Below, piece by piece: positions 11,736 through 23,959 of a stretch of 64,000 bases of DNA. The stretch comes from Acanthosepion pharaonis (taxonomy: Eukaryota > Mollusca > Cephalopoda > Sepiida > Sepiidae), in contig CAHIKZ030005440.1 in assembly GCA_903632075.3 (NCBI GenBank), forward strand, positions 1,058,501 to 1,122,500. Reading direction: 5' to 3'. Numbering within the stretch: position 1 is the first letter of the stretch; every line of letters starts with the position of its first letter. Under the pieces are notes generated by a model, which made no database searches, was not told the DNA's origin, and was given only the letters and a program-made list of their open reading frames with translations. The position numbers and the translations under genes are program-made.

Positions 11736-12740
11736 AATGAAGGCCGAAAGTTTGAGAATATGGCAATGGAAATGAGGGCAACAGATCGAATAATGTAAAT
11801 AATGCAAGTAATCATAATACCTCATCTCAGAGATATAGAGACATCCTGAAGAAGGCCGGAGCATACAAAGGCCGAAAATACGTGAATATGGCAATGAAGA
11901 TGAGGATAACTGTCCGAATAATGTAAATAATGCAAGTAATCATAAAACCTAATCTCAGAGATATAGATAAATCCTGTAAAAGGCCGGAGCATACAAAGGC
12001 CGAAAATACGTGAATATGGCAATGAAGATGAGGATAGCAGTTCGGATAATGTAAATAATGCAAGTAATCATAATACTTCATCTCAGAGATATCGACAGAT
12101 CGTGAAGAAGGCTGGAGCATACAACGGCTGAAATGTTGTGAATATGACAATGAAAATGAGGATAGCAGCCCGGATAATGTAAATAATGCAAGTAACCATA
12201 ATACCTGTTCTCAGAGATAGAGACTGATCCTGAAGAAGGCCGGAGCATACAACGGCTGAAACGTTGTGAATATGACAATGAAAATGAGGATAGCAGCCCG
12301 GATAATGTAAATAATGCAAGTATCCATAATACCTGTTCTCAGAGATAGAGACTGATCCTGAAGAAGGCCGGAGCATACAACGGCTGAAACGTTGTGAATA
12401 TGGCAATGAAAATGAGGATAACAGTCCGGATAATGTAAATAATGCAAGTAATCATAATACCTGATCTCAGAGACATAGATAGGTCCTGAAGAAGGCTGGA
12501 GGATACAAAGGTCGAAACGTTGTGAATATATCAATGAAGATGCGGATAACAATCCGAATAATGTAAATAATGCAAGTAATCATTCTCAGTGATATAGACA
12601 GATCCTGAAGAAGGCCGGAGCATACAAAAGACGGAATGTTGTGAATATGGCAATGAAGATGAGGATAGCAGTCCGAATAATGTAAATAATGCAAGTAATC
12701 AGGATACCTCATCTCAGAGATATAGACAGATAGCATTCTA
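11736..12740 (+). repeat. 128-bp satellite, about 8 copies
   Basis: Units of CCTGAAGAAGGCCGGAGCAT ACAACGGCTGAAACGTTGTG type repeat every 128 bp (for example ACCTGTTCTCAGAGATAGAG at 12202 and 12330). Degeneration is greatest at the edges. Opposite-strand open frames are repeat shadows. Confidence 0.93.
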
Positions 12741-13139
12741 TAGATATAGAGAAATTCGTATCGTAATCAATCACTCACAGAAATGAATCTAATCTTCTAA
12801 AATCTCTGATTTTCGTCCAGAAATTAAGGTCATTTTCTTAATTCTCCATACGACTGCTATTTACTTTACTGCTAAGTTTTCTTTCTGTGCTTACGCCAAC
12901 CTTTCCATAAACATTTACTGATCTGTTGTAAATGTTTCCCACCCTCTATACTTCTATAAACGAAAATTCTGACGGCGTTTCGCTTTATGTGTCTAGACAG
13001 AAGTCGATTTAAAACGAAAATCATGTTTAAGAAAAAAGATGTTAATTCTAAAAAAAAATTATCCCAGCCTTCTAGACAATTTCCTGTTTATAGCTTAAAC
13101 ATTAAGTCCACCTTGCATACTTGTAAATCTCCCTCTCGT
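12741..13139. other. Unrecognised sequence
   Basis: Nothing identifiable apart from A-rich runs. Confidence 0.4.
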
Positions 13140-13630
13140 CCGTGCATCGAATACTTCTAGTCTGGCGTTTCTGTATTGTATCTTGGGATTTTTGAAAAAT
13201 CGAAAGAAGAATCAGCAACATTATCGACGTTAACTGGCATCTCGGCTTCAGTCGCATTCCCACCGTCATAACATAACTTTCCTTTGACTCCTCTATAATT
13301 ATTTTAATGTTAGTTGTTCTGATGAGATTTCCTCTGTGGTACCTCGATCTTACGCAGTACTAGATTGGCAAATAGGTCCCATTATTTTATTTTTCAAATT
13401 GCTCGTTACGAACATAGATTCTACGTTACCAGTTTCTTCCCTCGCACTTCTCGCTTGTGGAACTCTCCTCCAAATTCCTGTTTATCTGTCTACCATGATC
13501 TTTAAGTGCCTCCCTAATTATTGTTCTTTTATTGTCCTCTTTCATTCTTTCTCTCTCAGTAACTCGTTCTGCCTCCTTACATATGTTTATGTATATTTGG
13601 GCAACAACCTCTCTTTTAAACAACTTTTGT
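13140..13630 (+). pseudogene. LINE-A C-terminal remnant
   Basis: AATCGAAAGAAGAATCAGCA (cf. QRRICNIIG), GGCATCTCGGCTTCAGTCGC (LASRLQS) and TCGCACTTCTCGCTTGTGG (RTSRLWN) line up in order with the other LINE-A copies. Frames are broken throughout. It ends near the TTCTTTTATTGTCCTC tail. A TTTTA-rich stretch follows at 13660-13705. Confidence 0.65.
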
Positions 13631-14034
13631 AAAACATATCAGAAAATGGAGAATTTTATAATTTTTTTGTTTTTATTTTTATTTTATTTTATTTTATTTT
13701 TTTTCAGCTTTCTTACATTTTTCCGTTTGGAAAGGAATTGAGGTAATTCAAAAACTGTCCATACTGTCTATTAGGCCCTATATATTAAGAATCAATACAA
13801 AGATTTAAAGAGCAATGTTAATGTGATTAATGGTGAAATCACTTCGCTAACAAGACTTAATGAAACATTAACTTACTATCAATTCCTTGAATAGTTTCAA
13901 CTTATTACAAAAGAGGTTACGAATTACGACGGACAGGCCGAAATTTTTTTAAAAAATAGATGAATTTAGCACGTAGAGAAATGTTATATAACTTTTTATA
14001 CATAACAGTATGGGCCGAAATGGTTTTTTCATTC

Positions 14035-14865
14035 AAGTAAGGCAATAAAGACACCAAGACGCAAGTAGGTAACTGAGTGTGAGAGTATATGAGAAAATTG
14101 CTATTAAGGACAATAAAAGATCAATATTTAAGAAGACAGAAGATATCAATTGACATTGGATTTCAGTTTCTGAAGATCAAAGGAAATAAAGCCACTAAGA
14201 TGCAAGAGGGTTACTGAATGTTAGAGAATAGGAGAAAATTACTATTTAGGAGAGAGGACAATAAAAGAACAAGAATTAAGAAGACAGAAGATAAAGATTG
14301 ACATTGCATTTCAATTTTGGAAGAACAAAGGCAATAAAGCCACTAAGGTGCAAGGGGTTACTGAATGTTAGAGAATATGAAAAAAATTAACATTAAGGAG
14401 AGAGGACAATAAAAGAACAAGAATTAAGAAGACAGAAGATAACGATTGACATTGCATTTCAATTTTTGACGATCAAAGGTAATAAAGCCACTAAGCTGCA
14501 AGGGTTACAGAATATTAGAGAATATGAGAAAAATTACTATTAAGGAGAGAGGACAATAAAAGAACAAGAATTAAGAAGACAAACGATAACGATTGACATT
14601 TACATTTCAATTTTTGAAGATCAATGTTGACTGGGAAGCAAGAAGACGGAAGAAAGTTCCACAAGCGACAAGAAACTGTTACGTTTAGCCATTTCACCTG
14701 TAAAATGATGAGACCTAGCCGCCAATCTAGTACTGTGCTTAAATTCGTAAAGTCTAGGTACCATAGAGGGAAGTAATATTTATTTTGGAAATATAAAAAT
14801 GTGGCCCAAGGAGGGATAGGATACGACATGTCTTCAGTCTGTCTTATCTGAAACCTAGCTAGCCA
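14035..14865 (-). mobile_element. LINE-A 3' end with four tandem tail units, minus strand
   Basis: On the minus strand, upstream coding (14865-14600) translates to WNFLPSSCFPVNIDLQKLK, the LINE-A C-terminus. It is followed by four tail units, marked by GCCACTAAGATGCAAG and variants at 14191, 14338 and 14488, with an earlier decayed unit near 14050. Spacing is 147-150 bp. Each unit contains the end of the coding frame plus the 3' UTR. Confidence 0.8.
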
Positions 14866-15119
14866 CAATTACTGACCCAAACACCCGGCAGTATTCCTTA
14901 CACCAAAAGAACACATTTTTACTTACCATTCTTACTACAGTCACCATAATACCTCAAGTCTCGATGTAGTCCTAACTAGTTCCCATATGTACAATATCGA
15001 CTTTATTTACAATTATTTATTTATCATTAATCGTGGCAGAAACATCAGTTCACTGGACGGAATAAATGCGGGACTACACTGTTGTGAAAATTTATTGAAA
15101 CAAAACGAGTAATTCCATT

Positions 15120-15440
15120 ATTATTTACTTTTTTTTGTTAGTCCTTCGTATGTTCATTCTACAAAGACTTTCCTTAAAGATTGGCCACAGATTTTCGATT
15201 GGACTTAAATCAGGAGAATTCCCGGGCCAGTCTATAGTACTTTGATTGGCTCACTGGTAAGGCTTTTCCAGTGTGTTCATGCAACGTTACAATTTTCGTA
15301 CGCTTCCTTGGAATAACGTCCATCGCAGACAATAGCCGTAGGACAACGAATCGACAATCGAGACAATAGTGTCTGGGCGTGATAAAAGTTTGCTGCAATC
15401 ACGGATGACGCAATAATTTTCAAGGCCAAACAATTTTTAT
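15120..15440 (-). pseudogene. Tc1-like transposase C-terminal remnant
   Basis: The minus-strand translation around 15255-15150 contains DWPGNSPDLSPIENLW followed by IFKESLCRMNIRRTNK. This is the block that carries the last catalytic Glu (in IEN) of Tc1-family DDE transposases. Upstream sequence is frameshifted with stops, and the two catalytic Asp positions are not recoverable. It is an isolated relic. Confidence 0.85.
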
Positions 15441-17000
15441 CATACACTCCGAAAATAGATTCATATTACTGCACATCACTGCAAATGACCTACTCTGAGT
15501 TAAAAAAAAAAAAAAACTCGATTACATCCTGTCAGTCGAGTGGGTCTAAAACTGACCATATGGTGAAAGAAAGGAAACTAAAGCGGTTGTTTCAATTAAT
15601 TTGTATAAGGGTGTAAGTTCTACTCGAACGGTTTATTCCCCAGAACCGCTATTTCATGAAACCAACTACCAAGAGGTGCTTCCTCGATATCCAGGCTAAA
15701 TGAACAACAATAATTCAACAATAGAGGAAATGTCATCACAGCAATTACGATGAAAGCATTTAAAGAAAAGGCACAGGGGAGCTACGTTACGGCGGTGGGA
15801 AAATAGCAGAAACCTAGATGCCAGATCAAAACCAATAACATTGCAGATTCTTGTTTGTATTTTATCAGAAATCTCTAAATATACAGAAGAAACACCAGAT
15901 CAGATTTGGCCCCAATATTCAAAGCATATGATTAACTATAATGTTTTTGAGTCCGCTACGTGGTTTGTTTGAAATTAAGAAGTCGGTGTGCCCAATAGCT
16001 GTTTTCAGGAAATGGATACTGGGTACGTCTTGTACCTGTCGCATTCAGTAACAGAGTGACTAAAAAGAGTCTTTTATGTCATTTTCTTCTATATCGCTTA
16101 TTACCACGTTATCTTTCGGGCGTATAGCGAACTCCCCTATCAAACAGGGTGGATTAATCCCAAAAGCTTTCCCGACACGGCACCTGTGCACTAAGGCGTG
16201 TCGGTTTTTATTACGAGGGTAGCCTTTACTTCATAGTACGTCACGAAAGTGTGGAGAAGATATACGCATTGACCTTCGATCATGACGTCTTTCGGCTGAA
16301 TACTTTAGTCACTTTTGAAACATTATGGGTTGGGGAAAAGCGAAGCTGGTACAATAAAAGCAATGTAGGTGACGCAAATGATAATGGGGGTGGAGGTCAC
16401 TCAAACCCGCCCTGCACACAACTATTCCGCCTGTCTGCTTTTGCGCTAGCCATTAAAAGAATTAATTAACATTGATATGAAAATCGACACGACGCGTAAA
16501 GAAACGATTCTATATAGAAGTCGATATATATATTGAAATAGAATTATAAATAAATAGGCTTTGTATAGCCGTCCAGAAACACATTATAACTTACGGAAGT
16601 ACGTCAGTATGTCTATATCTCAAGTATTTGTTGAGAACAAAAGAATATTTGAACATAATCTCTTTTTCTGTGTTGGGTTAGGTTCTATTACAACTGCCAT
16701 ATCTATATAATAAATACGAATGACTGTGTGTCACCGCGTCACCTTTCTTTTCAACTTTACTCTTACAGGACGTAACCTAACATATCATGCAATTTTGGAA
16801 TCAGGCTGACTCCGAGAGCAAAACAAAAAACATTCCGGACCAGGCTGAAATTTTGAATTCCCAAGTTTTCATTATCTGATTGCTTTCGGACCAGGGAAAT
16901 CTAACTTTCAATAGCTCATGTTCAAATTACAGTGTTTCAAAAAAAAAAAAAATCAAAAAAATCTCCGTGTTTTCAACATATAATACCATTTAACCCAATA
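15441..17000. other. Unrecognised stretch
   Basis: No protein family is seen. TATCTATATAATAAATACGA near 16698, followed by GACTGTGTGTC, resembles a Helitron 5' end, but no matching 3' hairpin and CTRR end is visible. The 72-codon frame at 16251-16469 lacks any signature. Confidence 0.4.
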
Positions 17001-17475
17001 TATCTTACCATTTTGAAACCAGGCTGAATGCGATTGAGACGGATCCGACCAGCAATCCTGAAATTTCCGCCATTTTCATTTGATTGTTTTCTACAATAAC
17101 AATTTTTACAACTCTGAAATAAATTTGGGAATAATGAAAGGGACATGAAAGAAAAAAAATAATTATTTGTATGGAAAGTAACTTTCAAATTAGCTCAATG
17201 TTCAATTATTATAATAGTTTTTATTATAAAAAAAAAAAAAAAAATCTCAACCAAATGTATATATATATATATATATGTTTTCAACATATAATACCATTTA
17301 CCATTTAACCCTTTTTATATTTACACAATGATATCATATCCATTTTTTGAAACGGGGCGTTGAATCCGTGACAAATTAACGAATCATAAACCGAAAATTT
17401 AAAAAAATGAATGAGACGGATCCGTGAAACCCAGGGTCACAAATCCTATGAAATTTTGGTTTCTGATAATTTTCA
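17001..17475 (+). repeat. Diverged direct repeat with ribozyme-like segment
   Basis: Two related segments, about 17020-17080 and 17390-17460, share TGAGACGGATCCG followed by an AATCCT..GAAATTT block. The second contains ACGGATCCGTGAAACCCAGG then GTCACAAATCC, matching the GAAAC-N5-GTC-ACAAA half of the PLE hammerhead-like motif at 57.6 kb. The upstream core reads ATGAATGAG rather than CTGANGA, so this copy is degenerate. Confidence 0.45.
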
Positions 17476-18364
17476 TTACTGCGATTAAAAGTTTTTCGTC
17501 GATATTTTATATATGATATATATTTTATTTATATTAACATTTTTACAACTTTGAAATAAATTTATATATAAAATTATCTCCGACAAAAAATTTAAAACCG
17601 TTAACTTTTATTCAAAAAATGACAAATACACCAGAAAGCAACGAACGAACATTATCTATAAGTTCGCATGAACTGTGTCCCTGACCAAACCGAATTCATA
17701 AAAAAAATAATTATTTGTATGGACAAAGAATCCATTTAAAACACACACACTAAGGACCATCCGAATCATACTAGTAGAAAATACAATCATAATTATCCAT
17801 ATGTTTAAAAATAATGGAAGCCTTAATAATGTATTAAAAATAAAGCAATTCGAAAAATAAAACATCCTCATAATAAAACATAATATTTTTATTATAATAA
17901 ATTACAATAAAATATTTTACATCCCGTTCCCAAAAAAGAAAAAAAAAACTGTTCAAACACAAGAAAAATTAAATATATAAATATATATATATGTATATGT
18001 GCCTAAATACAATATATATATATATATAATATTAGACTATATTCAATTCAATATGAAAAGACGATGGACATAAAAGAGTATGACTAATCCAAACAGATAA
18101 CAACATGAAAAAATTTTAAGAGTATGACTAATCCAAACAGATCTGAAATTTTTCGAGATCAGCGTTCCGTTTCAAAATGATCACGTCGGCGTTTAATATA
18201 TATAGTCTAATGTTAATTATGTTTTATGGATATGTCTTGAAGATGGTCGACTAGACCGAAACGTCCGACGTTGACATTATATTAACATTAAAACAGCATA
18301 ATTGCATATTAGGAGTTTTGTTTGTTTTTTCCGTATATTTTTCTTCATACTGTCGGATCTATAT
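17476..18364. other. AT-rich stretch with one hammerhead-like stem-loop
   Basis: Mostly unrecognised. Near 18232 the sequence TTGAAGATGGTC-GACTA-GACCGAAACGTC combines a TTGAAGA word, a 4-bp stem and GAAAC. It resembles PLE end motifs seen elsewhere here but lacks a recognisable cleavage triplet. Confidence 0.35.
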
Positions 18365-18367
18365 CCA

Positions 18368-18417
<50 letters not shown>
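18365..18417. repeat. (TA)n microsatellite
   Basis: TA run of about 50 bases. Confidence 0.97.
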
Positions 18418-18420
<3 letters not shown>

Positions 18421-18599
18421 AGACTCTGCTCTCGATTTCAACGTATATGGATTCGGCAACATCATTCGGTTTTTATGTTTGTGTTGTATGTGACGAATTT
18501 ACTGTTTTTAAACTACAATTTTCCATGATTTTCTCACGTACATTAATATCTGCTCGATGCGTATCCAAATGTAAACAGTCGACCTAGCTAACCGAACCG

Positions 18600-18765
18600 T
18601 TCCTCTGTGGCCAAATCGGTAAAAGCACGTCAGGCTATATGACGGTTCCGTATAGGATACAGGTTCGAATCTTGTCGGTGGACGAATATTTTCTGTGAAA
18701 ATTTCTCGAACATTCAGGCCGGTAAATGTTGTTTAATACTGTTTATTATAAAACAGAGCATTTAC
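18600..18765 (+). mobile_element. tRNA-derived SINE-d
   Basis: Head: CCTCTGTGGCCAAATCGG (A-box-like) and ACAGGTTCGAATCTTGTCGG (B-box-like). Body: ATTTTCTGTGAAAATTTCTC, CATTCAGGCCGG and ACTGTTTATTATAAA. A second copy lies at 41775-41945. The tRNA-like head lacks a consistent acceptor stem, so this is a SINE and not a tRNA gene. Confidence 0.8.
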
Positions 18766-19105
18766 TTAAATGTTTGTATCTATAAAACGAATGTATAAAC
18801 ATAAAAAAAATGTCTTAAAATATGTATATAGATAGATAGATAGAGATGAATATAGATATATTTTCAGATTTTTTGTAGTCGTTTAGGTGAAAGTTCGAAA
18901 CAAAGTCATTTTAGCTGAATACTGATTTTCAAGGCTGAATACTTCATTCTTACTCCCCACCACCTTAATATGGACCTTTGCCAAAATACGATGTTTAATG
19001 AAAGCTGTCTCTATTGTTACAGCGAATGACTGAATCAATTGCGTATTCACTGTCATACCCTTATATGCATATGTACATAGAATAATAATTGGCATATTAA
19101 TTTGA

Positions 19106-19155
<50 letters not shown>

Positions 19156-19734
19156 GTTGGTATGTGTAATCAAACAAAGACAGGACAGGAATAATGAATA
19201 TGTGTGAATTCGATTAGTAATCGAACAGGAATAAATAAAATCTATATGAAAATCGAACAAAAGGTCGTCATTTTCACTCAAGTGGGCCTTATTATTCCTG
19301 GTGTTCCAATTAAAACTCTCCATAGTAACTTGTCGCCCACGTTTCAACCAACCTGTCTACTATACGCCCCTCGGCGTCCCACACGGAGCGACCTTTTTTC
19401 TTTTCGTTTCCTCTGCGTTGCAGGTTTATTCATTGTAGACACAAACCTATTCTACCATGCCGTCCATCGACAGTAGAAAAAAGATTAGAATAATTAACAT
19501 AGATCAGAGATTTGCTTTTTTTTTTTAATTAGAGAAATGGGGTTGCAACGCGCACCAGGTAACAATGGTAACACAGATTCTGATTCTGGAAGTCGTTAAT
19601 GTTCAAACAATTTTTTGATTTCTTTTCCTGAGAATGAAACGATTTCTATTTTATCACCATTATAATAACAGCAACAACAATAACAGCAACAACAATAACA
19701 AAAATAATAACTAGAATTACTAGAATGACACGTG
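18766..19734. other. Unrecognised sequence with a TA run
   Basis: A (TA)n run lies at about 19110-19152. Small CAACAA/TAACAG repeats lie near 19670-19710. The long minus-strand frame runs through the TA tract and is not a gene. Confidence 0.5.
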
Positions 19735-20270
19735 ATAAACCTTAATTCCTTTAAGATTTTCTTCAGTTAATGATTGAATAAGCTGATGGCGAGTTCTACG
19801 ACAATAAAATATCTGTAGAAATTCCCCTATTGCATCGTTAAATATTTGAGCTTAACAAAACGAGATAGACCTGTAAAAATTTTATGGTTTTCCTATTTCA
19901 AATTTTTGATGAATCTTAATTCTTCAGTTAATGATTGAATAAGCTGATGGCGAGTTCTAGACAATAAAATATGTAGAAATTCCCTATCGCATCGTTAAAT
20001 ATTTGACTGAACAATAACAAAATATCCGTAGAAATTCCCTTTTCGTATTTCAAATCGTTAAATATTTGACAATAAAATATCCGTAGAACAACCTTAAGCT
20101 GAAAAACCTTTTAAGAAAGACCTGTAATAATTTCACGCTTTTCGTATTTCAAATTTCTGATGAATCTTAATTCTTCAGTTAATGATTGAATAAGCTGATG
20201 GCGAGTTCGATTTAAATTTTCTGTTGAATCTTAATTCTTAAGTCAATGATAGAATAAATTATTTTTAGTT
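19735..20270 (+). repeat. Irregular direct repeats, four partial units
   Basis: The word TTCAGTTAATGATTGAATAA followed by GCTGATGGCGAGTTC recurs near 19762, 19921 and 20177, with a decayed copy near 20240. AATATCCGTAGAA and TCGTTAAATATTTGA lie between. Spacing is uneven (about 160-255 bp). No protein is seen. Confidence 0.8.
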
Positions 20271-20984
20271 CTGTAAAATACAATAAAAAATAGATTAGTA
20301 CCACAGGCCATAAAATTACCGTGGATGTCCTAATATTGTATTGTGAAATATTTGAGCTTAACAGCTTTAACAATTATAATATGAGTGTAGGTCATTAAAA
20401 AAAAGGGTGCAATGAAATAAGTTAAAATTAGCAAATATTTTCGTTTCGTTGAAGAAGACTTTAAAGACTTGAGACCGTTATTTCCTTCTCTATCTTCCTT
20501 TTGTTTGTTTTTTTTCTTTCTTTCTTTTCTGACGTACGGTGGCCGTATAACTCAAGATTTCAATGTTAAGATAAAACAGTATTTAATTACAACTACAAAT
20601 AAATACTTAACAAGAACAAAGAAGTAAAAGTCAACCAAAGATAATTCACCATTTCAGTGAATACCATGTTAGTAGTAGTCCGGTAAATCTTAAATCAAAA
20701 CCCAAAACATCAACGCACAATAATTCACACTAATTCGACTGGATAGTTCCACTCAATGATCACCTCAGTCAGTAGACTGATATCGCTATTTATACACCTG
20801 ACGGAAAACATATATTCATAAGTCCAGAGTGTCACGTTCGAACCTCGGAGTCGGTAGTTAATCATTTTCTTCCTATATGACACTTTCTTTCTTTTGTTTC
20901 TTTAAAATAAAACTGCGTTTATATTATGTCTTTCCGTCTTTAATGCAATCAAAACGGATTCTTTTACAATAAGATACACCCTAT
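20271..20984. other. Unrecognised sequence
   Basis: A B-box-like CACGTTCGAACCTCGG near 20831 may be a scrap of a tRNA-derived SINE. Nothing else is identified. Confidence 0.35.
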
Positions 20985-21310
20985 ACAAGGCCCGAGTGCC
21001 ATTCGAAGAAGAGGGTTACGTTAAGGTATTGTTGATATGAATAGGAGGGGAAGATAACGATTAACTCTAGGCTTGAACAGATTAAAATCGGGGAAGCATC
21101 CTCTTGGGAGTCGGTTCCATAGAGCAGTGGTTAGCGGGAAGAAGCTGTTCGAGTAGAAATTACATTCACGGAGGAAATCTGTGTGGTTTGCTACGATGTA
21201 AGTGGCATGACGTGTCCTTGCCGAGATGGTTAGGCCAGTCCCCACCCCAAAAAAGAATGTAGTTCGTCCGAGAATTTTCCGTGAAAGTAGCGATAATTAC
21301 ATAAAAAGAT
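20985..21310 (-). pseudogene. LINE-B C-terminal remnant
   Basis: Minus-strand translation contains ECNFYSNSFF, LWNRLPRGCFPD and FKPRVNRYL, preceded upstream by a decayed YFHGKCSDELHS-like segment near 21290-21255. This is the same family whose tail is tandemly repeated at 1990-3125. Only one tail unit is present here. Confidence 0.75.
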
Positions 21311-21724
21311 TATATATATAAATCTAAAAAAAAAATAAAACGAACCCATTGACAGAGGTAGGGTTTGTTTCGTTTTGACGCGCTGATTACCATTACAGCC
21401 GTGTTTTCAATTCAAGACAAGTAACGTTTGTACAAAGACTTATAGTTTTTTGTAGCTTTATATACTTTTATAGTTGGAAATGTTTTTAAAAATATGACTT
21501 AAAGAGGCCAGAGATAATGTTGAAATATTGTTTTCATCTTCAAACACCGCGTTTTTCATTTACTTTTGATTTCTTGAATCGCACTCTCCTATAAAGTGAT
21601 GAACAATACTGGAAGATTTACGTCAATCATTTGTTCAATAAAAATAATAATTGTTGTAGCATACCTACGGATGATAATAGGTATGTCTTCATTCATATAA
21701 ATACAGTAGTAAATACTGTATGTT
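21311..21724. other. Unrecognised sequence
   Basis: AT-rich; no family signature. Confidence 0.35.
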
Positions 21725-22035
21725 GGTCAGCAGTTAGAGATTCGGGTATCTCACATTAAATTCAGCCTTGTGCCACATCTGAACGCCTGGGGCGGTTGAT
21801 AAATATCCTGTAGTTGGAGTTTCGTCTCCAGCTATGCTGGTCTAACTTTGTGCCTCCGGGCAGAGGGGATCCCCCGACGAGGCTTTGTCGAAGAGCAGAG
21901 TCTCGTCTCGGGAAATAGCAACCCGACTCCGTTTTATACGGGTTCTACGGGGAATTTTTGGGCGATCCTACGGGCTCGGATACCTCACATTAAATTCAGC
22001 TTTGTGCCACATCTTCAAAGGGGCACACGAGTTCC
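21725..22035 (+). mobile_element. SINE-a type tails, tandem pair
   Basis: TTCGGGTATCTCACATTAAA followed by TTCAGCCTTGTGCCACATCT occurs near 21743. A second, CTCGGATACCTCACATTAAA with TTCAGCTTTGTGCCACATCT, occurs near 21976. The segment between them includes TTTTATACGGGTTC and resembles the copy at 42590-42725. tRNA heads are eroded. Confidence 0.6.
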
Positions 22036-22887
22036 TCTGATTTTTTTTGCTTGACACTGAATGAAACGAAGTTCGGATAGAAAAGACATAGAAAGCTATG
22101 AGCCATTTTCTTTACGTGGACGACTTGGAACCTTTGTTTTCCAATAATAATCAGCTGCAGCCAAACAATTTATTCAGGACAGAATTTGGGCAAGAAAACT
22201 CTGCCAAGGCTACATTTCTTCAAGAAGGGACAATCAAGATCACACAATATTACCTTAGATAGGGATACTGAAAAAAAATGAGAAACTTAGGAGAGTTCTA
22301 AATATCTAGTTGCTTATCTACATATAAAATTCTGTGAATTTTGTCTGTCCGTCACACCATCTAAAATTATCATATATTGACCGATCAAATTTTGGGGAGA
22401 TGTGCAAACAGACAAGAGGGTAAAAAATACGGCTGGTTTTACTAGGGTCTGTAGCTTAGTACAATAAATTTTCATAAATGTTTTTGGAAAAATTACAAGT
22501 CTTATTATTTACCATACAAAATACTCCCACTATTTTAAAAACAATTTAATTCTTATTAAATAAAACTGCAATATTGTTTTTTGCATAACATTTCTTTTTA
22601 TATATACAAGAATCCAGTTTCCTGTTCGCCCTGCTATAAACAAATCAGAAGGCCGAACGCTTCAAAAAGTTGGAATCTGGCTCCAGAAAGAAATATTTAT
22701 TCATAGCCAGTTGTATGCTGCATGCTCAAGAGGAAGAAATCCTAAGAATGTATTCGTTGTAGTGACAAATTTAAAAAAAAGTAATTTTCTTAAAAAATAT
22801 TGCTTACCATGAAGTCAAAATAAAATTAAAGAAATGATTAAACCCCGAAGTAGGTTTTTTTGTTAAAGTATTTTTCCAAAGAAATCC
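22036..22887. other. Unrecognised sequence
   Basis: TATCTACATATAAAATTCTG near 22315, followed by TTTTGTCTGTCCGTC, looks like a Helitron 5' end, but I cannot find the 3' terminus. The remainder is AT-rich. Confidence 0.35.
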
Positions 22888-23215
22888 AAAGGTGAGGACA
22901 ACAGTCCAAACAATGAAAATAATGTAAATAATTACAATATCTCACGTCAGAAATATAGACGAATATAGACTGATGAATGCCGGGACGTACAACGGTCGAA
23001 AGGTCGTGAATATGGCAACGAAGATGAAGCCAACAGTCCGAACAATGTAAATAATGTAAATTATTACAATACCTCATCCTAGAAATATAGACAAATCCTG
23101 ACGAAGGTCGGAGCGTACAACGGTCGAAACATCGCGAATATGGGAATAAAGATGAGGACAACAGTCCGAACAATGTAAATAATTACAATACCTCATCTCA
23201 GAAACATTGTTATTT
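22888..23215 (+). repeat. 128-bp satellite, about 2.5 copies
   Basis: Two cores read CTGATGAATGCCGGGACG and CTGACGAAGGTCGGAGCG, each followed by TACAACGGTCGAAA. The CTGANGA word is retained despite divergence elsewhere. No SINE-b head is adjacent. Confidence 0.85.
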
Positions 23216-23412
23216 TCCAAAGTGTATTTGATGAACTCGGCTGGAATTCGAACTCAGATTGTCGATTTCTCATTCGTTATGTATTGCACCACCTGCACAT
23301 TCGACTGAGAGAGAAGCGGTAGATTCAAAAGTGTATTTCTACGAAAGAGGATATATCAGACGAAGCTGGAATTCGAACCCGGCTCGTCCACCTTAGTTTC
23401 CTAGCTGTTAAA
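23216..23412 (-). mobile_element. SINE remnants with minus-strand B-box motifs
   Basis: GCTGGAATTCGAACTCAG near 23240 and GCTGGAATTCGAACCCGG near 23361 are reverse-complement B-box-like segments of tRNA-derived SINEs. Both are preceded by AAAGTGTATTT. Bodies are too short to classify. Confidence 0.5.
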
Positions 23413-23465
23413 CCTTACAGAAATAACTTTCTAGGAATCGTAAAACACAGACCCTAACTAGTATG

Positions 23466-23690
23466 TTGGAGGCACTGTGGAGTAATGGATAGAGGCTCGG
23501 ATTGAGGAATCGGAGAGTCGGGTCCGAATTCCAGTCGGATCCATTACATTCTCTTACGTGTAATACCCCTGGGAAAGGTATGAACCCTCTTCTTCCCCCC
23601 CAGCTAAGAGTAAATAAACATGGCAGATTGTGTTCTATAGCCTTGTGTGGCAACCGGTCTAGGAAAAATTATCTCTGAATTCAAAACTTT
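23466..23690 (+). mobile_element. tRNA-derived SINE-c
   Basis: GGCACTGTGGAGTAATGG opens the head. The B-box-like GGTCCGAATTCCAGTC, CCTGGGAAAGGTATGA and the 3' words CCGGTCTAGGAAAAATT and GAATTCAAAAC follow in the family order seen at 61.3 kb. The ATTCC spacing in the B box departs from a functional tRNA. Confidence 0.85.
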
Positions 23691-23959
23691 ATGTAGACCT
23701 GGCGTAGCTAAAAGAAAGGTTTCAATGATCCCGACTGCGGTAGAATAATGATGATGATGACCCTATTTGTACCTGACCTGGGGACATTGATCAGACATAT
23801 TTGTTGTTAGTCTGCTCAGTTAATTGCTTCACATCGTCATGGAAGTCATTTGCTTGTAGACGAATCAATATAGTTCTGGTATTGCAAGAAAAGATGAAAA
23901 AATTCTGCGACATTTTTTCCCTTGACATTTGAAGCAGAATCACGCAATAACGATTTACT

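Noticed and set aside
16690..16760. Helitron-like 5' end (and another near 22315)
   Set aside because: Only the 5'-type sequence is seen. No GC hairpin followed by CTRR can be paired with either, so no element was called.
18230..18270. TTGAAGA..GACCGAAACGTC as a complete hammerhead
   Set aside because: Stem II and GAAAC are present but no cleavage triplet or stem I partner was found. Kept only as a note within the surrounding region.
18600..18690. Possible functional tRNA genes at the SINE heads (also 41.8, 61.3 and 34.0 kb)
   Set aside because: A- and B-box-like words are present but acceptor and anticodon stems do not close, and all copies share non-tRNA bodies, as in SINEs.
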